In this document: positions 54,621-63,309 of the stretch, piece after piece
Position numbering within the stretch: the stretch's first letter is position 1
Layout: the number at the start of each line of letters is the position of its first letter
Assembly (NCBI RefSeq): GCF_038150125.1
Contig: NZ_JBBVMF010000008.1
Span: forward strand, 190,029 to 254,028
Length of the DNA stretch: 64,000 bases
Source of the DNA: SW132 sp038150125
Lineage (GTDB): Bacteria; Bacteroidota; Rhodothermia; Balneolales; Balneolaceae
Direction: 5' to 3'
The notes under the pieces: generated by a model
The model's input: only the letters and a program-made list of their open reading frames with translations
The model's database searches: none
What the model was told of the DNA's origin: nothing
Made by a program: the position numbers and the translations under genes

Positions 54621-56729
54621 ATGAAACGTGCCTTATTTCCGATTCTATCTATTCTGTTTTTCACGCAATGCACAATTGATTTTGAGCCTGACCTAACAGG
54701 TTTTTCTGATGAGAGTAAAACCATTCAGAAAGAACTTGAACGCCAGTTGCTTTCCATGAACACACCGGAAGCGTACCGAAAGCATCTTTATAACCTAACC
54801 ACAGACCCATCCTTTGCCGGCACAGCGGAAAACCGTTATGTGATCGATTATATTTACAGTGTAATGGATAGTGCGGGCCTGGATACCCGAACCTACGACT
54901 ACGATGTGCTGCTTCCGCAGCCGGGGCAAAACTCCATCCGCGTTATGACGCCTGAAGTGATCGAACTTGATAACAAGGAAGCTGTTTATAGCGAGGATCC
55001 CTATACGGATCACCCGGACCTTGTCCATGGCTGGAATGCCTACTCGGGATCAGGAAGCGTTACAGCAGAGATCGTATATGCATTCCAGGGAAGGAAACAG
55101 GATTTCGAACGGCTTGAAGAGATGGGTGTTTCTGTAGACGGTAAAATTGTGATTGCCAGGTTTGGCGGCAACTTCAGGGGATATAAAGCAAAGTTTGCGG
55201 AACAAGCAGGTGCGGCAGGGCTCATTATCTATACCGATCCGCCATCAAACAGAGAGAATACCTATCCGGATGGCAAACAACCTGATGAAACTGCGATTCA
55301 GCGGGGTTCTCTACTGACTCTGGATTATTACGGCGACCCGCTTACGCCATTTGAAGCCGCCTTGCCGCTGGATCATCCGGAAACGCCAACTCGGCTAGAC
55401 CCCGATGACGTGGATTTTCACACCATTCCTGTGGCCCCGATAGGGTATGGCGCAGCTGATGAAATTTTGAGCCGTATGGAAGGGGAGGACGCACCAGAAG
55501 AGTGGCAGGGAAATTTTGATTACAGCTATCGTTTGACCGGCGGGCCAAATCTGACTGTTGAACTGTCTGTAGATCAGCCATATGAAACGCGTCCGATATC
55601 AAATGTGGTGGGAGTGATTGAGGGATCTGAGTATCCAGATGAGTGGATCATCCTGGGCGCCCATCTTGATGCCTGGTCATTCGGCGCTACCGATCCCAAC
55701 AGCGGCACAGCCATGCTGCTGACGCTTGCGGAGTCGCTGGCTCAGCTTTCAGATGAAGGGAAGAGGCCGAAACGGAGTATTATGATCGGCCACTGGGATG
55801 CCGAAGAGTTTATGCTGATTGGTTCCTCGGAGTGGGTGGAAGATCTGCAGGAAGAGCTGATGGCCAATTCGGTTCTTTATCTGAATGCTGATATGTCAGT
55901 CACCGGACCCAATTTCAGAGCATCGTCGTCACCCAGTCTGAAAGAGCCGATTATTCAGGCCGCCCGGACTGTTGCTCATCCTGATACAGACAGATCTGTC
56001 TACGATTTCTGGGTGGCAAACTCATCAAACGGAGAACCGTCTATTGGAAATCTGGGCGGAGGATCGGATCACGTTGGTTTTTATATGTATGCAGGTGTTC
56101 CATCGGCCGGAGTTGCGATATCTGGCTCGGTTCCAATCTACCACACAAATTTTGATACGTTCTGGTTTTATGAAAACCATCTCGACAGCACCTTTACCTA
56201 CGGGCCGGCACTTGCTGATGTGTACGGACTGATTGCCCTTCGGTTTGGTAACGCCGATATTTTGCCTTACGATCTTGAAAGCTACTCGATAGATCTCACC
56301 ACTCACATAAATTCAATCACTGAGCAGGCCGGCCGCGATATCCTGGCAGGGACCGGAATACTGGAAGAAATAGAGGAGATTGCAGCACAGCTTGCATTGG
56401 TGCGGACCCTGCTTGATGGGGCAGCAAATGATCCGGAGCTGACCCGAGTGGCCAGGAGATCCATCAACCGGAAACTCATACAGCTTGAGAGAAATTTCCT
56501 GCACAGCGAAGGGTTGCCGTTTAGTCCGTGGCTAAAATCGCTGTATGCCTCTTCGGACCCTTACAGCGGGTACGCATCCTGGATGCTGCCGGCCTACCGG
56601 TATGCGATAGAAGAGGATAGGCTTGAAGATGAAGCGTTTATGGCTGATCTGCACGAGGCACACCACCGTGCGTTTGAGCGCTTTTCAAACAGCCTCACAT
56701 CAATCATTCGTGAGCTGGAGGAGGAGTAA
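54621..56729 (+). CDS. M28 peptidase lipoprotein (glutamate carboxypeptidase II-like)
   Basis: 702 residues from ATG 54621 (a GTG two codons earlier is in frame). Lipoprotein signal FFTQC. A protease-associated domain (GKIVIARFGGNFRGYKAKFA) is inserted, then the M28 zinc site: GAHLDAWSFGATDPNSG (His, Asp), HWDAEEFMLIGSSEW (catalytic Glu and zinc Glu), LNADMSVTG (Asp) and the YHTNFDTF segment (His). A C-terminal transferrin-receptor-type dimerisation domain follows. Arrangement matches PSMA/NAALADase-like peptidases; substrate unknown, likely peptides in the envelope. Confidence 0.9.
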   Translation: MKRALFPILSILFFTQCTIDFEPDLTGFSDESKTIQKELERQLLSMNTPEAYRKHLYNLTTDPSFAGTAENRYVIDYIYSVMDSAGLDTRTYDYDVLLPQPGQNSIRVMTPEVIELDNKEAVYSEDPYTDHPDLVHGWNAYSGSGSVTAEIVYAFQGRKQDFERLEEMGVSVDGKIVIARFGGNFRGYKAKFAEQAGAAGLIIYTDPPSNRENTYPDGKQPDETAIQRGSLLTLDYYGDPLTPFEAALPLDHPETPTRLDPDDVDFHTIPVAPIGYGAADEILSRMEGEDAPEEWQGNFDYSYRLTGGPNLTVELSVDQPYETRPISNVVGVIEGSEYPDEWIILGAHLDAWSFGATDPNSGTAMLLTLAESLAQLSDEGKRPKRSIMIGHWDAEEFMLIGSSEWVEDLQEELMANSVLYLNADMSVTGPNFRASSSPSLKEPIIQAARTVAHPDTDRSVYDFWVANSSNGEPSIGNLGGGSDHVGFYMYAGVPSAGVAISGSVPIYHTNFDTFWFYENHLDSTFTYGPALADVYGLIALRFGNADILPYDLESYSIDLTTHINSITEQAGRDILAGTGILEEIEEIAAQLALVRTLLDGAANDPELTRVARRSINRKLIQLERNFLHSEGLPFSPWLKSLYASSDPYSGYASWMLPAYRYAIEEDRLEDEAFMADLHEAHHRAFERFSNSLTSIIRELEEE

Positions 56730-56737
56730 GTCGATTC

Positions 56738-56910
56738 TGCATCGGGGTGCGGCATGACGCGTTGTTTAAACACAGATCCCAATCAACGTCATCGCGGACC
56801 CCGATCCGCGATCTCCCATTTGTTTAACGGCAAAAGGTGTGCTACTGACTGGATGTACAGATTGGGCAGGAACGGGAGATACCGGCTCGGTGGCCGGCAT
56901 GACGTGTTGG
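56738..56910. repeat. REP-like hairpins with conserved ends and variable stems
   Basis: Two hairpins, GTCAT-CGCGGA...TCCGCG-ATCTCCC and GGGAGAT-ACCGGC...GCCGG-CATGAC, with a half-copy (GCGGCATGACG) before them. Both share GTCAT/ATCTC flanks with the hairpins inside 40024-40199 but differ in stem sequence. Confidence 0.6.
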
Positions 56911-56961
56911 TTAGGTTCACATATTTATGAACGTTATCGCAGGTTGGTATGACGCATTGGT

Positions 56962-57792
56962 CTACCCCAAATCCTTAACAACGGATCTCCATTCACCATT
57001 TACTGATTTAAATGCTACTTTACCTGTATCTGTAAAGTGCGATTCGGCAGGAACCCATCGCCTGATGATAATTTCGACCCTATCCTTGGATAGGTGTATT
57101 AGGTTATAGCTATTGGTTTCATTCCGTACCCGGTTTGATATTGCCGTGCCCGCTTGGGCTACGATAATTGATCGTTTAGAAGAGGGGTAAAAGGTGCGAA
57201 CATCCCCCGTGTATCCATGGTGGAGGTGGCCCGCTAGCAGAAGATCTACGCGACACTTTTCGAGCATTTCCAGAGCGAGGTCAGCACGTCCTACCAACGC
57301 TATTCCTGAGTTTTTTACGCCAGGTGGTGGTATAAACGGGTGGTGGGTCACTACGATTCTGTAATGAGAATCAGGTAGTTCCGAGAACATCTTTTCAACT
57401 TTTCTTATCTGTTCAATTGAGATTCGACCGTTCTTCCAGGTGAGTGAACGCGCTGTATTTATTCCTATGACAGTCAGTTCATCATTAACAAAACTCGGCA
57501 AGAGATCCCCGCAGATAAATTCCTTGTACCGTTTAAGCGGGCTAAGGAACCGTCTAAAAAGATCAAACAACGGTACGTCGTGGTTGCCCGGGACAGATAT
57601 TCGGGGATTGGGAAGCCGTTTAACATAGACCGCCGCCGCCTGATACTGCGAACGACGGGCCCTTTGGGTAAAATCTCCGCTATTAATGACAAGATCGGGG
57701 TTAATCATGTGCAGATCGTCAATAAGCCCCTCAGCAACATTGTGATTTACAGTGCCAAAATGGAGGTCAGAGATATGGGCTATGGTTTTCAT
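56962..57792 (-). CDS. Calcineurin-like metallophosphoesterase
   Basis: 276 residues. All phosphoesterase motifs are seen: AHISDLHFG (DxH), NSGDFT (GDxx), VPGNHDVP (GNHD), THHPF and AGHLHHG (GHxH). Such enzymes cleave phosphodiesters, from cyclic nucleotides to lipid-linked substrates. The start overlaps the stop of the upstream lipid kinase by 4 bp, so the two are translationally coupled; a role in lipid or phosphodiester metabolism is inferred from context. Confidence 0.9.
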   Translation of the reverse strand: MKTIAHISDLHFGTVNHNVAEGLIDDLHMINPDLVINSGDFTQRARRSQYQAAAVYVKRLPNPRISVPGNHDVPLFDLFRRFLSPLKRYKEFICGDLLPSFVNDELTVIGINTARSLTWKNGRISIEQIRKVEKMFSELPDSHYRIVVTHHPFIPPPGVKNSGIALVGRADLALEMLEKCRVDLLLAGHLHHGYTGDVRTFYPSSKRSIIVAQAGTAISNRVRNETNSYNLIHLSKDRVEIIIRRWVPAESHFTDTGKVAFKSVNGEWRSVVKDLG

Positions 57793-58688
57793 CCAGTGAT
57801 CACCCGTAAGCTTTTCTTTCTGATTTCAAATTGAAGAGGACTATTCATCCTCATATTTTCACCATCCACAGCTATCGTTACGGTGTTTCTGCGGGGATTA
57901 ACGGTCACTTTTTCCAGCAGCCGGGTGTCGAGTTTTTCTGCCTCACGCACACCCCGGAGACTAAGTTCAAAAGCCATCGCATAAAGCGACCATAACCGTG
58001 GTGATTTTAGCATGCAAAGCCAAAGTTTTCCACGATTGAGCTTGCTTCGGGTGTACCCTTTATCCAGAGTCTCCATATATTCATTGTTCCCGACAAAGAG
58101 AAAAGGCGTAAAGAGCTCTGTGCGGAAATCTTTCGACTCCACCGTCACCCTCATCAGCGGCAGGCGCTGCAAAACGATAAGAGAGGCTACAATTTTGGCC
58201 CTCCATTTTTGCCAGCCCATCTCTTTCGACTTTTCTTCTCGTTCCCTCACAAGTTTTGGGTAGACTCCGATCGTGGCATTATTGACAAAACGATGTCCAT
58301 TTACCATACCGGTATCAACCACTTCGATATTGGGTTCATGCTCCAAAGCTGAGAGTATTTTCAGTGGATCAGCAGAAATGCCGAGATCTGCGGCAAAATT
58401 ATTTTTTGTACCCAGAGGCAGTACCATCAGGGCGGTATTGGTCTCTGCTAAAACATTTGCAGCAGCACTGATCGTACCATCCCCGCCTCCGGCAATTAAA
58501 ATGTCCACACTCTGCTCATGAACCATATACTTCATTTGCCGCATAATTTCCGAACCCTGTACAACGGCCAAACACTCAGGAGCCACTCTGCCCAATAGAT
58601 ATTTCCGGATAATATTTATGCGTTCAGATTTCTGATCCTGTGTCAGCGTGCCGGAATTTTTGTTTAGTACTGCACCAATTTTATTCAT
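57789..58688 (-). CDS. Diacylglycerol-kinase-family lipid kinase
   Basis: 299 residues. N-terminal VLNKNSG, the catalytic glycine loop IAGGGDGTISAAANVL, LPLGTKNNFAADLG and the C-terminal MRMNSPLQFEIRKKSL region identify the DAGK_cat/YegS family. It phosphorylates a lipid head-group alcohol; exact lipid unknown. First gene of a coupled pair with the phosphoesterase. Confidence 0.9.
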   Translation of the reverse strand: MNKIGAVLNKNSGTLTQDQKSERINIIRKYLLGRVAPECLAVVQGSEIMRQMKYMVHEQSVDILIAGGGDGTISAAANVLAETNTALMVLPLGTKNNFAADLGISADPLKILSALEHEPNIEVVDTGMVNGHRFVNNATIGVYPKLVREREEKSKEMGWQKWRAKIVASLIVLQRLPLMRVTVESKDFRTELFTPFLFVGNNEYMETLDKGYTRSKLNRGKLWLCMLKSPRLWSLYAMAFELSLRGVREAEKLDTRLLEKVTVNPRRNTVTIAVDGENMRMNSPLQFEIRKKSLRVITG

Positions 58689-58858
58689 GAGTGCACTAGG
58701 CGATTAAAAATTTTATGTCCTCCCAGATGATTAAAACTACAGAATTTTGTGTTTCAAGGCTCAATAAACTGAACATCGAAAAGAATTCAGATCAGATACA
58801 ATACTTTTTTAATGGGTATCGCGTTTTACTATATTGATTAAAAACCGACCCAAACGCC

Positions 58859-59215
58859 ATGAATAACAAACGGATACCATTCTTAGTACCGATAATTCTG
58901 TTCATGATGGTGTTACCGGCTTTCAGCCAATTACCCACGGTTTCTAATGCAATGGCTGGTGGGGATGAATATCAGTCCGGCATGTCGTTGTTTACACCTG
59001 CTGATTCTACAATCGCGATATTTCCACAAGACTCTTTATTGGCAAATACATTCAGCGGCTGGTATAAACGGCCGGGTCAAATGCCCATATACATTCCCGC
59101 ACCGCTTCCAAATTCGATGCCTGTTCTAAACCCGCCGCCGGTAGACGAGAAAATGATTATCCCGATCGCAGGTGTGGCAGCCGATTCACTGAACAGGCCA
59201 CATCAGCGTAAATAA
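58859..59215 (+). CDS. Secreted hypothetical protein
   Basis: 118 residues with a signal peptide (MNNKRIPFLVPIILFMMV...AFSQ). The mature part is proline-rich (RPGQMPIYIPAPLPNSMPV) and has no recognised domain. No operon partner. Function unknown. Confidence 0.55.
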   Translation: MNNKRIPFLVPIILFMMVLPAFSQLPTVSNAMAGGDEYQSGMSLFTPADSTIAIFPQDSLLANTFSGWYKRPGQMPIYIPAPLPNSMPVLNPPPVDEKMIIPIAGVAADSLNRPHQRK

Positions 59216-59229
59216 ATCATAAGCGACAG

Positions 59230-59657
59230 TCAGGAACTGGCGTTTACGTCTCCTTTAATCTTGTCGTATGCCGCATAATTGTGTTTCCTAAGCTCAATCT
59301 TATATCCGTTGGGTTCCATTATCCAGCCAGACTTTCCGTAGTCAAATTCCTCTATTTCACCAAGAAACTCCACGCCCACTTTTTTTAGCACTTTAAGAAG
59401 TTCTTCAATGTTTTTTTTTAACCCTGTAGTTAACCGTTACGTTATTTCGGCTTGGCTGTAAATACTGGGATTTCTCGTCAAAAATGCTCCAGGCAGTAAA
59501 CCCCTTTTTTTGCTTGATCCTGAGCATGACGCCATTCGAACGTGCCACTCCATTTTCCGTTTTCAATTCCAAGGTGATCTTTATACCATTTCCTGGTCGC
59601 ACCACGATCTTCAGCTTTCAGAAAGGTGCCGCCAATGCCGGTTACTCGCTTTTTCAT
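59230..59657 (-). pseudogene. VOC-family (glyoxalase-fold) gene with two homopolymer frameshifts
   Basis: From ATG 59657 the - strand encodes RVTGIGGTFLKAEDRG, RKWYKDHLGI and WSGTFEWRHA, then shifts frame at an A7-G4 run near 59502-59512. The next frame (FTAWSIFDEKSQYLQPS...VNYRV) shifts again at an A9 run (59411-59419), and ends with EELLKVLKKVGVEFLGEIEEF and GWIMEPNGYKIEL. Joined, the product is about 141 residues and matches VOC proteins throughout. Two simple indels suffice, so sequencing error is as likely as decay. Confidence 0.7.
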
Positions 59658-59671
59658 AATAATGGGATTGA

Positions 59672-60022
59672 TTAATCTATATGCTGATCGAATAGAATTG
59701 GGTTACCGTCCGGGTCAGCAATACAGAAATGACAAGGACCTTTCTCATCGTGAATAGATTCGGATTCCATCAAGAATGTGATATCCGCTGATTTCAATTC
59801 CCTGTAGATCCTGCGGGCATCTTCCGTGTTAAACGTGATGATGTTCTCATCGAACATATCCTGGAACAGGCCGATATAAGAGTGGCCTTTCGACATAATA
59901 ATCCAATCGTTTTCGATGGGTCCGGTTCCTTCAACCGGTTCAAAACCAAGCTTTTCGTAAAACGCTTTTGATGCATGAATATCTTCTACAGTAAGCGATA
60001 GAGAGTGGTTATTAGGGATCAT
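59672..60022 (-). CDS. VOC-family protein
   Basis: 116 residues from ATG 60022 (MIPNNHSLSLTVEDI); a longer frame to 60109 has no family-like N-terminus. Glyoxalase/bleomycin-resistance fold: LTVEDIHASKAFYEKLGFEPV, DWIIMSKGHSYIGLF, and CHFCIADPDGNPILFDQH. Metal-dependent dioxygenase, glyoxalase or resistance roles are possible. It sits next to a second, frameshifted VOC gene. Confidence 0.85.
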   Translation of the reverse strand: MIPNNHSLSLTVEDIHASKAFYEKLGFEPVEGTGPIENDWIIMSKGHSYIGLFQDMFDENIITFNTEDARRIYRELKSADITFLMESESIHDEKGPCHFCIADPDGNPILFDQHID

Positions 60023-60038
60023 GGCGGAATGGTTTAGG

Positions 60039-60494
60039 TTACGGTTTGACGGACTCTTCGTAAAGTTCGACCCATTCCTCAGCTGACATCTTACGTGAAA
60101 GTTCGCCAATCAGCTCAAAAGGAATATTGTCAGGATTTTTAAATCTGACACAGCTTTTTTCCATATCGAGCCTCGAATCTGTATGATTTGGGAATTCAGA
60201 TTTAAACCATTTCAGAAGTTCCTCGTCATTATAAAGCCCCATGTGGTAAAGGGCGATATGATTTTTTTGAGACGCAATGCTCATGAACGGCAGGGGCAGG
60301 GTGGGATCGGTGTGATAGCCATCGGGGTAGACTGAATGGGGTACTACGTAACCGATCATTTCGTAACTCATTCTCTCTTCAAATCCTGATGGCAGGTTTT
60401 CAAGAATGACCGTCCTGAGCTTTTCCATTGCCGGTCTGCGGTCGTCAGGTAACTCTCTGATGTACTCTTCGGGACTCTCTGCTTTACTTATCAT
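60039..60494 (-). CDS. DUF1801 protein
   Basis: 151 residues. Family elements: EEYIRELPDDRRPAMEKLRTVI, EERMSYEMIGY, SQKNHIALYHMGLY, and MEKSCVRFKNPDNIPFELIGEL. DUF1801 proteins (YdhG/frataxin-like fold) have no firm role, with iron-handling links only by fold. 16 bp upstream of the VOC gene start on the same strand. Confidence 0.85.
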   Translation of the reverse strand: MISKAESPEEYIRELPDDRRPAMEKLRTVILENLPSGFEERMSYEMIGYVVPHSVYPDGYHTDPTLPLPFMSIASQKNHIALYHMGLYNDEELLKWFKSEFPNHTDSRLDMEKSCVRFKNPDNIPFELIGELSRKMSAEEWVELYEESVKP

Positions 60495-60627
60495 AACATG
60501 TGATGTCTTTGATTATAGTTTAAATTATACAAAAACATAAATCATCCTATTGTATTTCTCCTTAACATAAACATATAAAAACTTTTTAGAATTCTGACTA
60601 TTGGACAATCAATACAAATACAGCTAA

Positions 60628-61095
60628 TTAATCGCTGGAAAAGATCTCCTCATACATTTTATAATGTGTCTCTTCCATGCCAAGAGCTTTATATGTTTTT
60701 TGAGCAATCTTATTCTCTTTTTCTACGTAGAGCCGGCAGCCGCATACCTCAGGGTGATTTTTTGCAAACTCGAGCACCATCTGATACATCTGCCGGTAAA
60801 TTCCCTGCCGCCGGAATTCCGGTTTTACATACACGCTTTGAATCCACCAAAACAGTCCGTTTCGCCAGTCGCTCCATTCATGAGTGATCATGAGTGTTGC
60901 AACGATCTCATCACCGGACTCAGCAACCATGTAAAATCCGTACTCCGGTTTTTGAAACAGCGATTTTACGCCGGCAGTAATTGTCTCTCTGTCCAGTTCC
61001 TTCGCCTCGGTTTCCCAAGCCATATTGATGTTAAACTGACTGATACTTGTTGCATCACCAATAGATGCTTCGCGAACAGTGATGGTTGGACTCAT
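60628..61095 (-). CDS. GNAT-family N-acetyltransferase
   Basis: 155 residues. Acetyl-CoA site RRQGIYRQMYQMVLEFA is intact, preceded by WWIQSVYVKPEF and followed by LYVEKENKIAQKTYKALGM. Substrate unknown. Start ATG 61095 gives MSPTITVREASIGDA as expected for the family. Confidence 0.88.
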   Translation of the reverse strand: MSPTITVREASIGDATSISQFNINMAWETEAKELDRETITAGVKSLFQKPEYGFYMVAESGDEIVATLMITHEWSDWRNGLFWWIQSVYVKPEFRRQGIYRQMYQMVLEFAKNHPEVCGCRLYVEKENKIAQKTYKALGMEETHYKMYEEIFSSD

Positions 61096-61419
61096 GATTT
61101 AGCTTTTACATTTTTCAAATTCTTTTCTTTCACAACAATACGGAGATTCACGCCTGTCTTCAACCTTGTATTAAAGTCGACGGTAGCTCCTAATTTTGTC
61201 CATAAGCGGAGCAAAAATATGTTGGAGATGACAGAATAATAATCTCATCTCGAGAGGGGAAATGTTTAAATGAAACTGCACCGCCGGATGAGTGTAACGA
61301 GGGGTGTGTCGGTGATGGCAACAAGCTGTGATTAAACCTCAATAAAAATATTTTTAAAATCTTTCACTGGTGGCTCTGTTAGAACTCCTGCCAATAAAAA
61401 GGAGATCCTTTGGTTCGTT

Positions 61420-61970
61420 TCACTCACTACCGTTGACAGATTGTAAACATGACGTTTACTCCCCATACTTTTGAACCGTCAAAAGTATGCAAAAACTCCC
61501 CGACAGAGGTGTTCTGTCGGGGCACGGTTTGCCCCGCACGGTTACACTATGAGAATGCTCACAAGGTGAGCGCTCATAGCGATTTCTCCCGTGCTGTGGT
61601 GCAACCCATGCTATACCTCCACCCATCAAGGCCGGACACCTTTCTCCTAAAGAATATTTAGAGAGCAGGAACTTGGATTTCTCCTGTCACCTCTGAAATG
61701 GTGTTGCCCGGTTTTTGGGCAAGATTAACGGCTACCGGTGACAGTTTGTAAAAAAGTTCCGTTATTGATCAGGTTTCAAGGATTCAAAAGCTCGGCTTCA
61801 TCTACGACACCTCCACTTGTTCTGTCACATCAGAAATAGTGTTGCCCCGTTTTTGGGCAAAATTAGGAGCTCAGGATGACAGGGGCGGCCGGTCTTGAGC
61901 GGCGGGCATAACGTTTCGAATGAGATCAACGTGTTGAGCTGCCCGCCACAGTGGTTCGGGATGCCATGGC
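61420..61970. repeat. Repeat-rich intergenic region, first block of a dispersed repeat family
   Basis: Contains CTACCRRTGACAG-type cores at about 61422 and 61734, the hairpin TTGCCCGGTTTTTGGGCAA at about 61702 and a variant at about 61842, about 140 bp apart, plus separate palindromes CATACTTTTGA/TCAAAAGTATG (61464-61489), CCCCGACAGA/TCTGTCGGGG (61498-61522) and GGCGGGCA/TGCCCGCC (61901-61947). The same cores recur at 63.3 and 63.7-63.95 kb. The short + frame at 61449-61661 crosses these hairpins and is not treated as a gene. Confidence 0.65.
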
Positions 61971-62115
61971 GGCGGAGGTTACATCGAGAAAACTCCTGCT
62001 CTGATTTCCAGTCCACTTTTCATAAATAAAGCGACACTAAATTTTAGAAGTACAATCGCCGCCTTATATTCAGGCCACTCTAATATTTTTAATTATTCTT
62101 TCAACTTAACAATAC

Positions 62116-62517
62116 ATGAAAAATATCTACTTTGCCGGCTCAATCCGCGGCGGCCGTGATGATGCAAAACTCTACAAACAGCTTATTGATGAACTGAAAA
62201 CATATGGCGCTGTGCTTACGGAGCATATCGGGGCAAAAGAGGTTAGTTTTGATCTGTCCGACCGACACATACACGACCGGGACCTGGAGTGGCTGTCAAG
62301 TTCAGATATTCTCATCGCCGAAGTAACTACGCCATCGCTTGGAGTGGGTTACGAAATTGGACGCGCAGTTAGTCTGGAAATACCTGTCGTTTGTCTGTTC
62401 CGAAATAGGGGAGACGCATTACTCTCAGCCATGATCGCCGGATCACCGGCAGTTCAAACCTTTAACTATTCAGATTTGGAAGAAGCGAAAGAGATTTTGG
62501 GAAAAGTATTTTCATGA
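62116..62517 (+). CDS. DNPH1/Rcl-like 2'-deoxynucleoside 5'-phosphate N-hydrolase
   Basis: 133 residues. Close match in layout to animal DNPH1: N-terminal YFAGSIRGGRDD, VLTEHIGAKE, RHIHDRDLEWLSSSDILIAEV, TTPSLGVGYEIGRAV and LLSAMIAGSP. The Glu in VGYEIGRA is the catalytic residue of the family. Known members cleave the N-glycosidic bond of deoxynucleotides, including 5-hydroxymethyl-dUMP, as a nucleotide-pool sanitiser. That activity is inferred from the family. Flanked by repeats on both sides. Confidence 0.88.
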   Translation: MKNIYFAGSIRGGRDDAKLYKQLIDELKTYGAVLTEHIGAKEVSFDLSDRHIHDRDLEWLSSSDILIAEVTTPSLGVGYEIGRAVSLEIPVVCLFRNRGDALLSAMIAGSPAVQTFNYSDLEEAKEILGKVFS

Positions 62518-62639
62518 TCTGTTTTTATTAATCAAAGCACGATTCTGTCAAAAAAAGAGGTATGGTTGGAACATAGGAGCCAAATAATCCATTGTTGTAA
62601 TAAGTCGAGTGAGAATTATTAATATAAATTTTATTCATT

Positions 62640-63206
62640 ATGGATTACGATCTAAGCAACAAGAAAGTAGCGGTACTTGCTACTGACGGATTTGAGGAAA
62701 TTGAATTAACCGAGCCTGTTAAGGTATTGAAAGAAGCAGGCGCAACCGTGCATATTGTAGCTCCGCATAGTGGCACGATAAAAGCCTGGGATAAAGATAA
62801 GTGGAGTAACGATTATGATGTGGATGCAGACTTAGACTCTGTTGAAACCGACAGCTACAATGCTTTGGTACTGCCTGGGGGAGTTTTGAACCCCGATCAG
62901 TTACGCACGGATAAACGCGCTATTCAATTTATAGCACACTTTCTGCACAAAGGGAAACCAATTTCTGCAATCTGCCATGGTGCCCAGTCTTTAATTGAAA
63001 CCAAAGAACTGGATGGCAAAACAATGACATCTTACCCATCCATCAAAACTGACCTCATCAATGCCGGTGTAAACTGGGTGGATGAAGAAGTTGTAGTTGA
63101 CCAAGGCCTTACCACAAGCCGAAGTCCGGAAGATTTACCAGCATTTTGTGATAAGATGATGGAAGAAATTTCTGAAGGTGTTCATGAAGAGTTGCGGCCG
63201 ACGTAG
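62640..63206 (+). CDS. DJ-1/PfpI-family protein (type 1 glutamine amidotransferase-like)
   Basis: 188 residues. The nucleophile elbow AICHGAQSLIE carries Cys, with the acidic partner in DGFEEIELTEP and LVLPGGVLNPDQLR. This is the PfpI/YhbO/YraA type, linked to glyoxalase III-like or protease/chaperone activities and oxidative or carbonyl stress. A terminator follows. Confidence 0.9.
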   Translation: MDYDLSNKKVAVLATDGFEEIELTEPVKVLKEAGATVHIVAPHSGTIKAWDKDKWSNDYDVDADLDSVETDSYNALVLPGGVLNPDQLRTDKRAIQFIAHFLHKGKPISAICHGAQSLIETKELDGKTMTSYPSIKTDLINAGVNWVDEEVVVDQGLTTSRSPEDLPAFCDKMMEEISEGVHEELRPT

Positions 63207-63246
63207 GTTCTAATCTTTGGATCTGCAAAAACGTCGATTTATCATC

Positions 63247-63295
63247 ACGCTGATTGTACTGTCATTTCAGACAAGTGCGATCAGCGTATTTTTTT
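63247..63295 (+). terminator. Terminator after the DJ-1/PfpI gene
   Basis: ACGCTGAT pairs with ATCAGCGT, with inner GTC/GAC pairing, followed by a run of seven T residues after one A. Confidence 0.75.
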
Positions 63296-63309
63296 GATAA
63301 TAAATTAGC

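Noticed and set aside
54467..54679. 70-codon + frame before the M28 gene
   Set aside because: It overlaps the true M28 start out of frame and shows no domain.
61449..61661. 70-codon + frame near 61.5 kb
   Set aside because: It consists largely of two perfect hairpins and repeat cores, so coding potential is doubtful.
61901..61947. Integron attC-like site (GTTGAGC matching GTTRRRY, with GGCGGGCA/TGCCCGCC arms)
   Set aside because: The putative core is only about 34 bases between boxes, the left box (GCATAAC) departs from RYYYAAC, no integrase is in the window, and the surrounding genes do not form a cassette array. Treated as an ordinary hairpin.
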